Below are positions 29,678 through 39,075 of a stretch of DNA of 64,000 nucleotides, piece after piece. The notes under the pieces are model-generated. The model did no database searches and was not told the DNA's origin. It saw only the letters and a program-made list of their open reading frames with translations. The position numbers were made by a program, and so were the translations under genes. Each line of letters begins with the position of its first letter. Positions within the stretch are counted from its first letter, which is position 1. The DNA comes from CAVTQZ01 sp963737015 (GTDB lineage: Bacteria > Actinomycetota > Acidimicrobiia > Acidimicrobiales > UBA8190), in NCBI GenBank assembly GCA_963737015.1, contig CAVTQZ010000002.1, forward strand, positions 484,108 through 548,107. The letters are read 5' to 3'.

Positions 29678-30660
29678 CCCGGTACCACCACGCGTCGGGC
29701 AGGTGGGTGCAGGTCGGAGGATTGGAGATTCGACCGGGCTTGGTCGGAGGAGAGGGCGGTGCTTTCGATCTCGTAGTGCCTAAGCCCGTCGACGAACCAG
29801 CACATAGCGCTCCATACGACGGTCGCACCGAACACGTGGACTCCGACCAGCAGCGCAGGCAGGTGAGTGAAGTACTGCGTGTATCCGATCAGCCCCTGGA
29901 CGATCATCGCCCCGAGCAACAGACGTCCTTTGGTGCGCACCGATTGCGGAGCAGCGTTTCGCTCGAAGACATAGAGCAAACCGATCACGAGAGCCCCGAG
30001 AACGAGGACGATGCCCGAATGCGTACGGGCCATATCCGCGAGCGGCACCGGCAGGCGCTTCGCTCCCGCGCCGCCAGCGTGAGGTCCCGAAGCGGTCGTT
30101 GCGGTGCCGGCGACGATCGCGAGCACGAGAAGCCCCATCGCGAGATAGGCGGTTCTAGTAGGTCGCGGTGCCACCTTGGCCACGCCCCGTCCCGATGCCC
30201 GCCCGGCCTTGAGCGTGAGGTAGGTGGCGACCGTGAGGAGGCCGATCCCGACCATGAAGTGCGTCATCACTGCGTAAGGGTTCAGCTTCGAGTACACGAC
30301 GATCCCACCGAGCGCGGCTTCTCCGAAGATTCCCGCGACGAGGCCCGTCGAGAGATAGAGCAGGTCGCGGCGAAACGGTTTGCGGCGGACGGCAGCGAGC
30401 ACGGCGACCGTCGCTGCGACGCAGAGCGCCACCACCACCATCCGGTTTCCGAATTCCACCGCGGGATGAAGTGAGAGCGGAGGGGTGAGCTGGTGTTGGA
30501 AACAGTTTGGCCAGTCCGGACAACCGAGACCGGAGTCCGTGAGCCGCACCGCCCCGCCGGTGACGATGTTCAACACGACGAGGCCGAGGTTGATCTGCGC
30601 CACGCGGAGAAAGGCCTTCTGGCTGACGATCGGAAAGGGGAAGCCTCGGGAAAGCTGCAC
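29674..30660 (-). CDS. ctaA: Heme A synthase CtaA/Cox15-like
   Basis: 328 residues with eight predicted membrane helices. Family motifs: GGAVRLTDSGLGCPDWPNC, HPAVEFGNRMVV, MTHFMVGIGLL, ARTHSGIVLVLG and GVHVFGATVVW; the conserved His residues ligand the hemes. It oxidises the C8 methyl of heme O to give heme A for cytochrome aa3 oxidase. Divergent from ctaB, whose product supplies heme O. Overlaps clpS by 4 bases at its end. Confidence 0.9.
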   Translation of the reverse strand: MQLSRGFPFPIVSQKAFLRVAQINLGLVVLNIVTGGAVRLTDSGLGCPDWPNCFQHQLTPPLSLHPAVEFGNRMVVVALCVAATVAVLAAVRRKPFRRDLLYLSTGLVAGIFGEAALGGIVVYSKLNPYAVMTHFMVGIGLLTVATYLTLKAGRASGRGVAKVAPRPTRTAYLAMGLLVLAIVAGTATTASGPHAGGAGAKRLPVPLADMARTHSGIVLVLGALVIGLLYVFERNAAPQSVRTKGRLLLGAMIVQGLIGYTQYFTHLPALLVGVHVFGATVVWSAMCWFVDGLRHYEIESTALSSDQARSNLQSSDLHPPARRVVVPG

Positions 30661-30688
30661 CGGAAATCAATGGTATCGGCCGGCGTCC

Positions 30689-30694
30689 TATGCT
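30689..30694 (+). promoter_or_regulatory. Candidate -10 box for a leaderless ctaB
   Basis: TATGCT lies 8 bases before the GTG at 30703, the spacing expected if transcription starts at the GTG. No ribosome site precedes the GTG, and the ctaA start is only 42 bases away. Confidence 0.35.
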
Positions 30695-30702
30695 CAGAGG
30701 CC

Positions 30703-31629
30703 GTGTCTGCGCTGATCCCGGTCGTCGAGGAGACCTCATCCCCGGGCAGGCCGCGCCCGTTCGGGGCGCACATCAAGGGCTATGTGGCGCTCACGAAGCC
30801 GCGCATCATCGAGTTGCTCCTCGTGACGACCCTCCCCACCATGTTCGTCGCGAAGCGCGGGGTGCCGTCCATTGGATTGATGGCCGCCACTCTCGTGGGG
30901 GGCGCCTTCGCGGCCGGAGGCGCGAACGCCACCAACATGTACATCGACCGCGACATCGACCGCGTGATGCACCGGACGCGCACCAGGCCTCTGGTGACCG
31001 GGGAGATCACGCCCACGGCTGCGCTCGTCTTCGCTCTGACTCTCGAGGTCGCCGCTTTCGTCGAACTGTGGCTGGCTGTGAATCCGTTGTCTGCGTTCCT
31101 CGCTGTCAGCGCGACGATGTTCTACGTCTTCGTATACAGCCTCTGGCTGAAGCGGAGTTCGTCACAGAACATCGTGATCGGTGGGGCAGCGGGTGCGGTG
31201 CCGGTGCTCGTTGGATGGGCCGCGGTCACAGGAAGCCTCGCCTGGGCGCCTGTCTTGTTGTTCGCCGTGATCTTCTTCTGGACTCCGCCGCACTTCTGGG
31301 CTCTCGCCGTCAAGTACCGCGACGACTACGCGGCGGCGAACGTGCCGATGCTTCCTGCGGTCGCGCCGCTGAGCCATACAGGGCGTCAAATAGTCGCCTA
31401 TTCGATCGTCCTCGTGGCGGCGTCCCTCGGTTTCGTGCCCCTAGCCCACATGGGTGTGCTGTACACGGCCGTTGCGGCGACGCTGGGTGTGATCTTCGTC
31501 GCTTACTCATTGCGCCTGTTGAAAGCGCAGACGCCTGCGGCGGCGATGGCGCTCTTCCGCTACTCCATCACCTATCTGGCGGTTTTGTTCGCAGCGATGG
31601 CGGCGGACGTGCTCGTTCGCTTCCACTGA
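30703..31629 (+). CDS. ctaB: Protoheme IX farnesyltransferase (heme O synthase)
   Basis: UbiA-family prenyltransferase with nine helices. First Asp-rich motif NMYIDRDIDRVMHRTRTRPL, second motif region KYRDDYAAANVPML; also GYVALTKPRIIELLLVTTLP near the N-terminus. 308 residues from the GTG at 30703, the usual length; an in-frame ATG at 30670 is an alternative but would leave only 10 bases to ctaA. Converts heme B to heme O in the membrane. Ends 31 bases before the convergent LOG-like gene. Confidence 0.9.
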   Translation: MSALIPVVEETSSPGRPRPFGAHIKGYVALTKPRIIELLLVTTLPTMFVAKRGVPSIGLMAATLVGGAFAAGGANATNMYIDRDIDRVMHRTRTRPLVTGEITPTAALVFALTLEVAAFVELWLAVNPLSAFLAVSATMFYVFVYSLWLKRSSSQNIVIGGAAGAVPVLVGWAAVTGSLAWAPVLLFAVIFFWTPPHFWALAVKYRDDYAAANVPMLPAVAPLSHTGRQIVAYSIVLVAASLGFVPLAHMGVLYTAVAATLGVIFVAYSLRLLKAQTPAAAMALFRYSITYLAVLFAAMAADVLVRFH

Positions 31630-31660
31630 GCTCCGCCCACTCCGACCGCAAAACCGACCG

Positions 31661-32182
31661 CTAAACCGGCCGCGGCGTCCGTCGCTCCTCGGCGAGGGCG
31701 AGGGCGAGGCTCACCGCCGCCTCCGGCGTGTCCGCCTGGACCAGATCCGTCACGGCTTCGCCTTTGCGGACGAGCTCCCAGGTCCCGACCCCGGCCACCG
31801 GCACACCCGTGGCGAGAGCGAACGCGATCTCGGAGAGCGTACCGAACTCTCCGGACACGGCGATAAGTGCGTCCGAAGCGCGCACGACTAGAGCGTTCCT
31901 CGCCTCACCCATCCCGGTCGGGATCGCAAGGTCCACATGAGGATTGGCCTCCGAGCGGTCGGTCCCCGGCAGTATCCCGAGCGTGAGACCACCGCCCTCG
32001 TGCGCTCCGCGGCAGGCCGCTTCCATCGCGCCACCCAGGCCGCCGCACACGACGACAGCCCCCGCTCGCGCCACGCCGAGTCCGACGAGGTAAGCCTGCT
32101 CCAGTTCGTCGGTGGGGGCAGCGCCGCCGCCCACTACAGCGATGTACAAGGGAGTGTTCGTCACCGCTGCACCCGAATGCAC
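31661..32182 (-). CDS. LOG/TIGR00725-like Rossmann protein
   Basis: About 173 residues with YIAVVGGGAAPTDEL (first beta-loop), VVCGGLGGAMEAACRGAH, LGILPGTDRSEANPHVD and SGEFGTLSEIAFAL. This matches the TIGR00725/SLOG-type family related to lysine decarboxylase-like cytokinin-activating proteins; here the PGGxGTxxE motif is SGEFGTLSE. Precise substrate unknown. A GTG at 32164 (VTNTPLYIAV) is an equally good start. Complete. Confidence 0.75.
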   Translation of the reverse strand: MHSGAAVTNTPLYIAVVGGGAAPTDELEQAYLVGLGVARAGAVVVCGGLGGAMEAACRGAHEGGGLTLGILPGTDRSEANPHVDLAIPTGMGEARNALVVRASDALIAVSGEFGTLSEIAFALATGVPVAGVGTWELVRKGEAVTDLVQADTPEAAVSLALALAEERRTPRPV

Positions 32183-32201
32183 TGCGGTGCGCGCACAGGC
32201 A

Positions 32202-33947
32202 TCATTCCCACCTGAATGTGAGGGCGGCCGCTGCGGGAGCGAACACGGCCCAACACGCGAGCACGAGCAGGGCCCATAGGGAAACCCCTGCGTTCGAGTC
32301 GAGTGCCTGGTGGAGCCCGTGGGCCAGTGCAGCCGCAGGAAGCACCTTCGCGATTGCCTCGAGCCAGCCGGGGAGCTTCGACAACGGGGCGAGCATCCCG
32401 CTCACCAGGAGGAGTATCAGCCACAGGCCGTTCGCCGCGGCGAGGTTCACCTCGGCCCGCAGAACGCCTGCGAGCAAAAGGCCGATGCCGGCGAACGCCG
32501 CGGTGGCGAGAAGCACCACACCGACCGCCACGCCGGCGCCGCCGGCTGTCGGGCTCCAACCGAGACCGAAGGCCACTGGCACGAGCACCGCCGCTTGGAG
32601 CGCCTCCACGACGAGGACCGAAGCGATCTTTGCGCCGACGAGTGAAAGACGGCCGAGCGGTGTCGACCCGAGCCGCTTGAGCACCCCGTATCCACGTTCG
32701 AAGCCGGTGGCGATGGAGAGGTTCACGAGGGCAGTGCCCATGACGGCGAGAGCGAGAATCCCCGGTGCGAGAAACGAGACCGGTCGTGCCGAGCCGAGCG
32801 GCAGGAGGTGCACCTCCGAGAAGAAGAGGAGGAGGACGACAGGTATGCCGATCGTAAGCAGCAGAGACTCTCCTCGCCGAAGCGTCATCTCGACCTCGGC
32901 ACGCGCTTGGGCGAGAAGACGCCTCGCGCGGATCCTCACGCCTTCCTTTCGACGCGGCGTCAACGGAAGAGGAAGTACCGGATCCGGCGTCACCGGGCCG
33001 ACGCGCGGGCCTTCGTTCGCGTGCGACGCCATCGCATCCGGGCGCGTCGCAGCCATGTACACATCCTCGAGCGAACGCTGTGCCGCGCTCAGGTCTCGCA
33101 AAGGGAGGTTATGTTCGGTGAGCCATCCGGCGAGAGCCGCCAGACGGGCCGGGGTCGCCGGCGCTGTCACTGCGTACCTACCGCCGGCGCTCTCCACCAC
33201 GGCGGAGTCCTCGACCTCGAGCGCCATGGCGAGCGTGGTCGTCTCCATCCCCGCCGGCGCGGCGAAGTGGATGCCGCCGTCTCCGGCGCGCTCGGAGAGC
33301 GCGGCCACGGTTCCCGACGCCACCAACCGCCCCGACGCGATGATCACGACCTCGTCGGCGAGGCGCTCTGCTTCGGGGAGCTCGTGCGTGGTGAGAAGGA
33401 TGCAGACTCCGCGATCGCGCTGTGAGGAGATCACCTCGCGGACCGCCATTCGGCCTTCTGGATCCACCCCCGCCGTCGGCTCGTCGAGGAACAGAACTTC
33501 CGGTCGCCCGACGAGCGCGAGCGCTAGCGAGAGACGTTGTTGTTCGCCACCCGAGAGGCGACGCCATGGAGTCGTGGCAACGGAGCCGAGTCCTACGAGA
33601 TCGAGGAGGTACTCGACATCCTCGGGATCCTCGTAGTAATCGGCGAACAACCGGAGCACACGTCGCGCCCCCATCGTGGGGTACACACCGCCGCGCTGGA
33701 GCATTACCCCGATGTGCGGCACCAACGCGCCGTGCTCCCTTGTCGGATCTCTCCCGAGCACATGCACGGTACCTTCAGAGGGGCGCCTGTAGCCCTCGAG
33801 CGCTTCCAAGGTGGAGGTCTTACCGGCCCCGTTCGGACCGAGAAGCGCCAGCACCATGCCGTGCCCTGCTGTGATCGACAGACGGTCCACGGCGACAAGG
33901 GAGCCGTAACAGACCACCAGATCGCGGCAATCGATCGCGAAGGACAT
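32202..33947 (-). CDS. ABC transporter, ATPase fused to ABC-2 permease
   Basis: Residues 1-310 are an ABC ATPase: Walker A GPNGAGKTS, Q-loop VMLQRGGVY, signature LSGGEQQRL, Walker B VLFLDEPTAGVD and H-loop TTHEL. Residues ~340-581 form an ABC-2 permease with six helices (LTIGIPVVLLLFFSEVHLLP; FLAPGILALAVMGTALVNL; ANGLWLILLLVSGMLAPLS). In mycobacteria and relatives an exporter of this kind, encoded as separate genes, sits next to ctaA/ctaB, so the neighbourhood agrees. A single chain with ATPase first is less common. Substrate unknown (drug or lipid export). Divergent from serS, 26 bases apart. Confidence 0.85.
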   Translation of the reverse strand: MSFAIDCRDLVVCYGSLVAVDRLSITAGHGMVLALLGPNGAGKTSTLEALEGYRRPSEGTVHVLGRDPTREHGALVPHIGVMLQRGGVYPTMGARRVLRLFADYYEDPEDVEYLLDLVGLGSVATTPWRRLSGGEQQRLSLALALVGRPEVLFLDEPTAGVDPEGRMAVREVISSQRDRGVCILLTTHELPEAERLADEVVIIASGRLVASGTVAALSERAGDGGIHFAAPAGMETTTLAMALEVEDSAVVESAGGRYAVTAPATPARLAALAGWLTEHNLPLRDLSAAQRSLEDVYMAATRPDAMASHANEGPRVGPVTPDPVLPLPLTPRRKEGVRIRARRLLAQARAEVEMTLRRGESLLLTIGIPVVLLLFFSEVHLLPLGSARPVSFLAPGILALAVMGTALVNLSIATGFERGYGVLKRLGSTPLGRLSLVGAKIASVLVVEALQAAVLVPVAFGLGWSPTAGGAGVAVGVVLLATAAFAGIGLLLAGVLRAEVNLAAANGLWLILLLVSGMLAPLSKLPGWLEAIAKVLPAAALAHGLHQALDSNAGVSLWALLVLACWAVFAPAAAALTFRWE

Positions 33948-33973
33948 TCGCGGCCGAGGCTAGCTTGGCCGCC

Positions 33974-35260
33974 ATGATCGACATCCGCCTCGTACGGGCC
34001 GATCCCGATGCCGTGAAGGTTGCGCTCGGCCGACGCAGAGTCGACCCGCAAGAGGTGGATCGGCTTCTGGAGACCGATGCAGATGCGCGTGCGGCGCTCA
34101 AAAGACGCGACGATTTGCGCACTGAGGTGAAGGAGCTCTCGCGCAAAGTGGGCGAGGCGAAGCGAACCCGCGACGACGCGGCCGCGGAGGAGCTCGCGGC
34201 CAAGAGCAGGGCCCTGGGCGACGAGGAGAAGAAGACAGATTCGGAGGCGGAGGCCGCCCAGAAATCGCTTCGCGAGATGCTGCTCTTGTTGCCCAACCTG
34301 CCTGATCCTGCGGCGCCCGATGGCGAAGGCCCTCAGGACAACCGGGTCGTGGAGCGCTGGCCTTCGGAGCCCAAGCAGTACTCCGAGCACCAACGCGTCC
34401 CGCACTGGGATGTCGGAGAGAGCCTCGGAATCCTCGATCTCGAACGCGCGGCGAAGCTCTCGGGATCGATGTTCCCGCTCTATCGCGGGACGGGTGCGCG
34501 CCTCATACGCGCATTGAGCACATTCGCTCTCGATCGTCACGCCCCGGAGTTCGAGGAGATCCGTCCTCCCACGCTCGTGCGCACCGAGACCATGATCTCG
34601 ACCGGTCACCTGCCGAAATTTGCCGAAGAGGCGTACCACATCGAGCGCGACGACCTCTGGGCGATCCCGACGGCCGAAGTACCGCTGGCCTCCATGTACA
34701 GAGCTGACGTCGTAGAAGAAGCCCAGCTCCCGATCCGGCTCTGCGCGTCCACCTCCTGCTACCGGCGGGAGGCCGGGGCGGCGGGACGCGACACACGCGG
34801 CGTGCTCCGCACGCACGAGTTCGACAAGGTCGAGCTCTTCGCCTACGCGACGGCGGAACAGTCGCCGTCACTCTTGATGGAGATGCGCGAGCGTGCCGAA
34901 ACGATCGTCCGCGAGCTCGGCCTCGAGTACAGGGTTCTCGACCTCTGCGCCGCCGATCTCGGGAACGCCTCGGCGCGCACCTTCGACATCGAGGTGTACG
35001 CGCCCGGCAGCGACATGTGGCTCGAGGTCTCCTCGGTCAGCTGGTGCACCGACTACCAGGCCCGGAGGGCCAACATCCGCTACCGGCCTGCAGGAGGTGG
35101 TCAGCCGGCCTTCGCCCACACCCTGAACGGCTCGGCGCTCGCCTGGTCCAGGATCTGGCCCGCCATCATCGAGACAGGACGTCAATCGGACGGTTCGGTG
35201 CGCCTCCCGGATGCTCTAGCTCCCTATCTCGGGACAGAGACTCTGATCGAACCGCGCTGA
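33974..35260 (+). CDS. serS: Seryl-tRNA synthetase
   Basis: ATG at 33974 gives the canonical N-terminus MIDIRLVRADPDAVKVAL; the frame is open three codons further to a TTG. The coiled-coil arm occupies residues ~30-100. Class II motifs: motif 1 region APEFEEIRPPTLV, motif 2 CYRREAGAAGRDTRGVLRTH and EFDKVELF, motif 3 HTLNGSALAWSR. Length 428, normal. Charges tRNA-Ser. Ends two bases from the convergent regX3-like stop. Confidence 0.95.
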   Translation: MIDIRLVRADPDAVKVALGRRRVDPQEVDRLLETDADARAALKRRDDLRTEVKELSRKVGEAKRTRDDAAAEELAAKSRALGDEEKKTDSEAEAAQKSLREMLLLLPNLPDPAAPDGEGPQDNRVVERWPSEPKQYSEHQRVPHWDVGESLGILDLERAAKLSGSMFPLYRGTGARLIRALSTFALDRHAPEFEEIRPPTLVRTETMISTGHLPKFAEEAYHIERDDLWAIPTAEVPLASMYRADVVEEAQLPIRLCASTSCYRREAGAAGRDTRGVLRTHEFDKVELFAYATAEQSPSLLMEMRERAETIVRELGLEYRVLDLCAADLGNASARTFDIEVYAPGSDMWLEVSSVSWCTDYQARRANIRYRPAGGGQPAFAHTLNGSALAWSRIWPAIIETGRQSDGSVRLPDALAPYLGTETLIEPR

Positions 35261-35261
35261 G

Positions 35262-36053
35262 TCAGGAAGCGTTCGCAGCCTCGAAGCGGTAGCCGACGCC
35301 GCGAACGGTCGTGATGATCGTCGGGGACGAAGGGTCCTCCTCGACGTGGCTGCGCAGCCTCTTGATGTGGACATCAAGGGTCTTCGTGTCACCGACATAG
35401 TCCGCGCCCCACACCCGGTCGATCAGGGTGTCGCGTGTGAGGACCCGGCCCGGGTTCTCCATCAAAAGCTCGAGAAGCTCGAACTCCTTGCGGCGCAGGT
35501 ACACCTCGTTGCCGCGCACGAACACGCGGTGGCGGTCGGTGTCGAGCCGCACGTCTGCGATCTCGACGACGCTCGAGTCCTCGGAGTCGCCACGCTCGGC
35601 GCGTGTCGCGTCGCGGGGTGAGCGGCGCATGACCGCTCGCATTCTTGCTACGAGCTCTCGGAGTCGAAACGGCTTCGAGACGTAGTCGTCCGCTCCCATC
35701 TCGAGCCCGACGACCGTGTCGATCTCAGTTCCCTTGGCAGTGACCATGATGATCGGGACCGTCGAGCGCGACCGGATCGTTCGGCAGACGTCGATGCCGG
35801 AGAGCTTCGGCAACATGATGTCGAGAAGAACGAGGTCCGGTTCGCTCCGGTCGAACAGCTCCAACGCCCGCTGGCCGTCGCGTGCCACCGTCACGTCGAA
35901 ACCCTCCCGTGCCAGACCAACTTCGAGCGCTTCGACAAACGACTCCTCGTCCTCCGCCAGGAGGACCTTCGTGCGGTCGTGGGGGCCCGGTTTTTCGGAC
36001 GCCTGGTTCTGATCAGACACGTGCTGGTCCATGCGCGACGCTGTGCGGGGCAT
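35262..36053 (-). CDS. regX3: OmpR/PhoB-family response regulator (RegX3-like)
   Basis: ATG at 36053 is one base after the kinase stop, so translation is coupled. Receiver domain: acidic pocket LLAEDEES, phospho-Asp in PDLVLLDIMLPKLSG, Thr/Lys in MVTAKG and YVSKPF. C-terminal winged helix: VYLRRKEFELLELLMENPGR, VLTRDTLIDRVWG, TLDVHIKRLRSHVEEDPSSP and TTVRGVGYRFE. Together with the SenX3-like kinase it resembles the actinobacterial phosphate-responsive pair; the target regulon is inferred from homology only. Confidence 0.85.
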   Translation of the reverse strand: MPRTASRMDQHVSDQNQASEKPGPHDRTKVLLAEDEESFVEALEVGLAREGFDVTVARDGQRALELFDRSEPDLVLLDIMLPKLSGIDVCRTIRSRSTVPIIMVTAKGTEIDTVVGLEMGADDYVSKPFRLRELVARMRAVMRRSPRDATRAERGDSEDSSVVEIADVRLDTDRHRVFVRGNEVYLRRKEFELLELLMENPGRVLTRDTLIDRVWGADYVGDTKTLDVHIKRLRSHVEEDPSSPTIITTVRGVGYRFEAANAS

Positions 36054-36054
36054 C

Positions 36055-37395
36055 TCAGGCCATCTTTGGGTGGGTCGGAAGGATCAGTTTGAAGGTCGAG
36101 CCCTCGCCCTCTCGCGAGTCGACCTCGATCCGCCCCTGATGATTCGCCGCAACGTGTCTCGCAATTGACAAGCCCAGACCGGTCCCCTCGGTGTTGTGAA
36201 TGCGGCCCTGGTCGACCCGATAGAAACGTTCGAAGATGCGCTCGAGGTCGCGCGCAGGGATTCCGATCCCGTGGTCCTCGATCTCTATCGCCACCTCCGT
36301 GCTGTCCTGGCGCCCCCGGAAGGTGACCGTGCCCGAGTCGTAGGAGAACTTCACCGCGTTCTCGAGCAGGTTGTAGATAGCCGAGACGAGTTGGCGCCGG
36401 TCACCGAGCACGGCGACGGGCAGTTCGGGCTCCTCCATGATGACCTTCACGTCCCTGTTCTCCGCGGGGGAGCGCACCCGCTCTGCCGCCTCGGCCATGA
36501 CGAGGCTCACCAGCACGGGTTCGCGCGCAGGGGCCTCCTCAGCCTCGATGCGCGAGAGGTCCAGCAGGTCGTCGATGATCCTGCTCACCCGGAACGCCTC
36601 GGTGTAGATGCGGCCGGCGAGGCGCTTCGCCACGGCCGGATCGGTCTCCGAGAGGAGGGTCTCTGCTAGAAGTCCGAGCGCGCCCATGGGGGTCTTGAGC
36701 TCGTGGCTCACGTTCGCGACGAAGTCGCGTCGTACCTCCTCGAGGCGACGGCGCTCCGAGACGTCGTCGATGACCGCGATCGCGCCGAGCGTCCGGCGTC
36801 CGTCGTCGATCAACTGTGTGCTCACGGCCAGGGTCCTGCGCGGCGGACCGTAGAGGTCGAGGGTCCTTATGGCCGACCCGTGTTCCCAGGCGCCGTCGAG
36901 CATGTCCACGACCGCCTGCGCCGCGAGAGCGTCGCCCTGACGTCCACCCATGAGGCTCACCGCGCGGGCGTTGCGGAATACGACCTCACCGTTCTCGTCG
37001 CAGACGATGACGCCCTGGGCGAGGGTGTCGAGCGCGTGCCGGAGACGTATCGCCTCCGCGGACGCCTCGGCCACCGTCTCCGCGGCCCGATCGGTCACGA
37101 CCTCCAGGTGGTGCAGAGCGGGTTCTATCCCGGCGGGCTCGCCCTTGGGCGCCTCGACCCCGAGTCGGGAGGAGAGCGCCGACAGTCGCTGCTCCAGTGA
37201 GTGACGCCCTGCGCGCCGCCCGTAGAAGTTGGAGAGGATAATCCCGGCCGCCCCGGCGAGCGCCAGCGCGACGAAGCCGACGACGGCCGTGGTCAGCGAC
37301 AGGCCGGAGTCAGCCAGCATCTGTCCCAGCATGACAGTCCGGTGGGCATCCGACCACAAAGGCGCGCGCCGGGGGAGATGGGCCCGCGGTGTCAT
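36055..37395 (-). CDS. senX3: Sensor histidine kinase (SenX3-like)
   Basis: One N-terminal membrane span (TAVVGFVALALAGAAGIILS) with a very short outside part, a linker helix, a PAS domain (LDTLAQGVIVCDENGEVVFR), then HisKA with the phospho-His in FVANVSHELKTPMGALGLL, and HATPase_c boxes: N box LLENAVKFSY, G1 IEDHGIGIP, F FERFYRVDQG and G2 GTGLGLSIARHVA. 446 residues from ATG 37395; ATG 37332 is another plausible start. Lack of a large sensor domain suggests it reads out a membrane partner such as the Pst system, as in mycobacterial SenX3. Confidence 0.87.
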   Translation of the reverse strand: MTPRAHLPRRAPLWSDAHRTVMLGQMLADSGLSLTTAVVGFVALALAGAAGIILSNFYGRRAGRHSLEQRLSALSSRLGVEAPKGEPAGIEPALHHLEVVTDRAAETVAEASAEAIRLRHALDTLAQGVIVCDENGEVVFRNARAVSLMGGRQGDALAAQAVVDMLDGAWEHGSAIRTLDLYGPPRRTLAVSTQLIDDGRRTLGAIAVIDDVSERRRLEEVRRDFVANVSHELKTPMGALGLLAETLLSETDPAVAKRLAGRIYTEAFRVSRIIDDLLDLSRIEAEEAPAREPVLVSLVMAEAAERVRSPAENRDVKVIMEEPELPVAVLGDRRQLVSAIYNLLENAVKFSYDSGTVTFRGRQDSTEVAIEIEDHGIGIPARDLERIFERFYRVDQGRIHNTEGTGLGLSIARHVAANHQGRIEVDSREGEGSTFKLILPTHPKMA

Positions 37396-37499
37396 GAATC
37401 ATCTAGAAAAGCATTGAAACATCATGGAAAGTCCGATTAGCCTTCTCGCTCCGAGGGTCCGTGGCGACGAGCCACGACGGACAGGGCGAGGAGGTATCG

Positions 37500-37796
37500 A
37501 TGCTGCATCTGCTGGCGAGCGGTGAGGTCCAGCTCCAGCCTTCGGTCGGGAATCTGCCCGGGGGCGACGTGCTGCGGAACCTCACGAACGGGCTTGGTGG
37601 TTGGGCCCTCATTGCGGCACTCGTCGGAATGGTCATCGGAGCAGCCGCATGGGCGCTCGGTTCCCACTCGCAGAACTTTCACCAGTCCTTCGCCGGCCGG
37701 AGGACCGTGCTCGTCTCGGGACTCGCTGCTCTCCTGATCGGAGCGGGACCGGGACTCGTGAATTTCTTCTTCCACGCCGGCCAGGGCGTGCACTGA
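37500..37796 (+). CDS. Small membrane protein at the head of a T4SS-like operon
   Basis: GAGGAGG precedes the ATG at 37500. 98 residues, two hydrophobic helices (ALIAALVGMVIGAAAWALGS and TVLVSGLAALLIGAGPGLVN) separated by a short basic loop (FAGRRT). Size, topology and position before a TrbL/VirB6-like gene suggest a pilin-like (VirB2-type) or assembly subunit. The sequence has no diagnostic motif. Confidence 0.55.
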   Translation: MLHLLASGEVQLQPSVGNLPGGDVLRNLTNGLGGWALIAALVGMVIGAAAWALGSHSQNFHQSFAGRRTVLVSGLAALLIGAGPGLVNFFFHAGQGVH

Positions 37797-37820
37797 ACCC
37801 GCCGATAGGAGACCGAGGAC

Positions 37821-39075
37821 GTGCACCACTTTCAGGCACTCTCGTGTCCGGTCGGATTCGTGCCCGTGGCCGGCAACGCGATCTGCAGTGTCGTGACCGG
37901 AGGGGCGGTCGGCTCGCCGGTCTCGGGGCCGGGCGGATCGATCCTCGGTTCTCCGGTGACGGAGGTCTTCGAGGCCGCAGGCGAATGGGTCGCCGGAGGT
38001 GCCGGCTGGTTGCTCGGCCGGGTCGGGGACCTGATGTCGCAGACGACGACAGTCGGGCTCGGCACGAATTGGTTCACGTCGCACGAGCACCTCATGGCGG
38101 TGCTCGCCGCAGCCGTGGTCCTACCGATGGCGTGTGTCGGCGCTGTCCAGGCCGTCTACCGCCAGAGCCCGGCGGTGCTCACGCGGATCTTTCTCGTCCA
38201 TCTTCCGCTCGCGATGCTTCTCACCGGTGTCTCCGTGGAGCTGGTCCGGCTCGGCCTCTCGATAACCGACACACTTTCGCGTCAGGCGCTGGACCTGGCC
38301 GGGACGGACACGCGTCACGCGCTCGCTTCCGGTTTCGGAGTTCGTGGTGGCGGGCGGTTTCGGTGCGCCTCTTTTCGTTGTCTTCTTCGCGGCTGTGATC
38401 GTCGCAGTCTGCGCGCTCATCCTGTGGCTCGAGCTCGTCGTGAGAGCAGCCGCCGTATCTGCCGCCACCTTGTTCCTGCCGCTTTGCCTGGCGGCGCTCG
38501 TCTGGCCGGCAATCTCGCACTGGTGCCGCCGTTTGGCCGAAACGATCGCCGCTCTGGTGATCTCGAAGTTCGTGATCGCAGCGGTGATCTCTCTCGCCGC
38601 AGGTGCTCTCGCGGGTGGTCTCAGGGCGGCGGGCCCGAACGGCGGAGGCTTCGCCGCTGTCGGGACCGGCGTTGCGCTTCTCGTGATCGCCACGATCTGC
38701 CCGTTCACGGTCTTGAAGATGGTGCCGGCGATCGAGGCGGGTGCGATCGGTCATCTCGAATCGGTGCGTCACCGCATCACCGGTGCCCCCCGCCAGGCTG
38801 CGATCAGCCTCGCCAGGGACGCGGCGGATCTCGCGGGATGGATGGGGGGTGGCGGGTCGAGTGTCATGGCGAGAGGGGCAGGCACCGCCGGCGTGACCCC
38901 CGGAACCGGGGCCTTCGCCCCGGGCGGCGCCGCAGCCGGTTATTCGTCACCTGCCGGAGATGACTCGTTCCCGGCGAACGACGGACAGGACCAGGAAGGC
39001 GATTCCGGCGCCTGGACGAAGTGTCAGGAAGTGACCGCCGCCGCGACAGCGCGAGGCCCCGAATCACAACCATGA
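37821..39075 (+). CDS. TrbL/VirB6-like polytopic membrane protein (one frame break)
   Basis: GTG at 37821 opens the frame (MHHFQALSCPVGFVPVAGNA). Membrane helices include LMAVLAAAVVLPMACVGAVQ and IFLVHLPLAMLLTGVSVELV. A single-base break near 38340 moves to the frame with FGAPLFVVFFAAVIVAVCAL, AATLFLPLCLAALVWPAIS, VISKFVIAAVISLAAGALAG and VGTGVALLVIATICPFTVLK. The C-terminal tail is Gly/Ala-rich and soluble. About 415 residues. Resembles the actinobacterial conjugation protein with TrbL-type topology. Its stop overlaps the SCO6880-like start (ATGA). Confidence 0.65.

Noticed and set aside
32218..33636. Plus-strand open frame of 472 codons opposite the ABC transporter
   Set aside because: Ser/Arg-rich antisense shadow typical of high-G+C genes; the minus strand has all ABC motifs.
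35262..37395. Alternative reading of the two-component pair as KdpD/KdpE or MprA/MprB
   Set aside because: The kinase has one N-terminal membrane span plus a PAS domain and no periplasmic or Usp-type sensor, which fits SenX3 rather than those systems.
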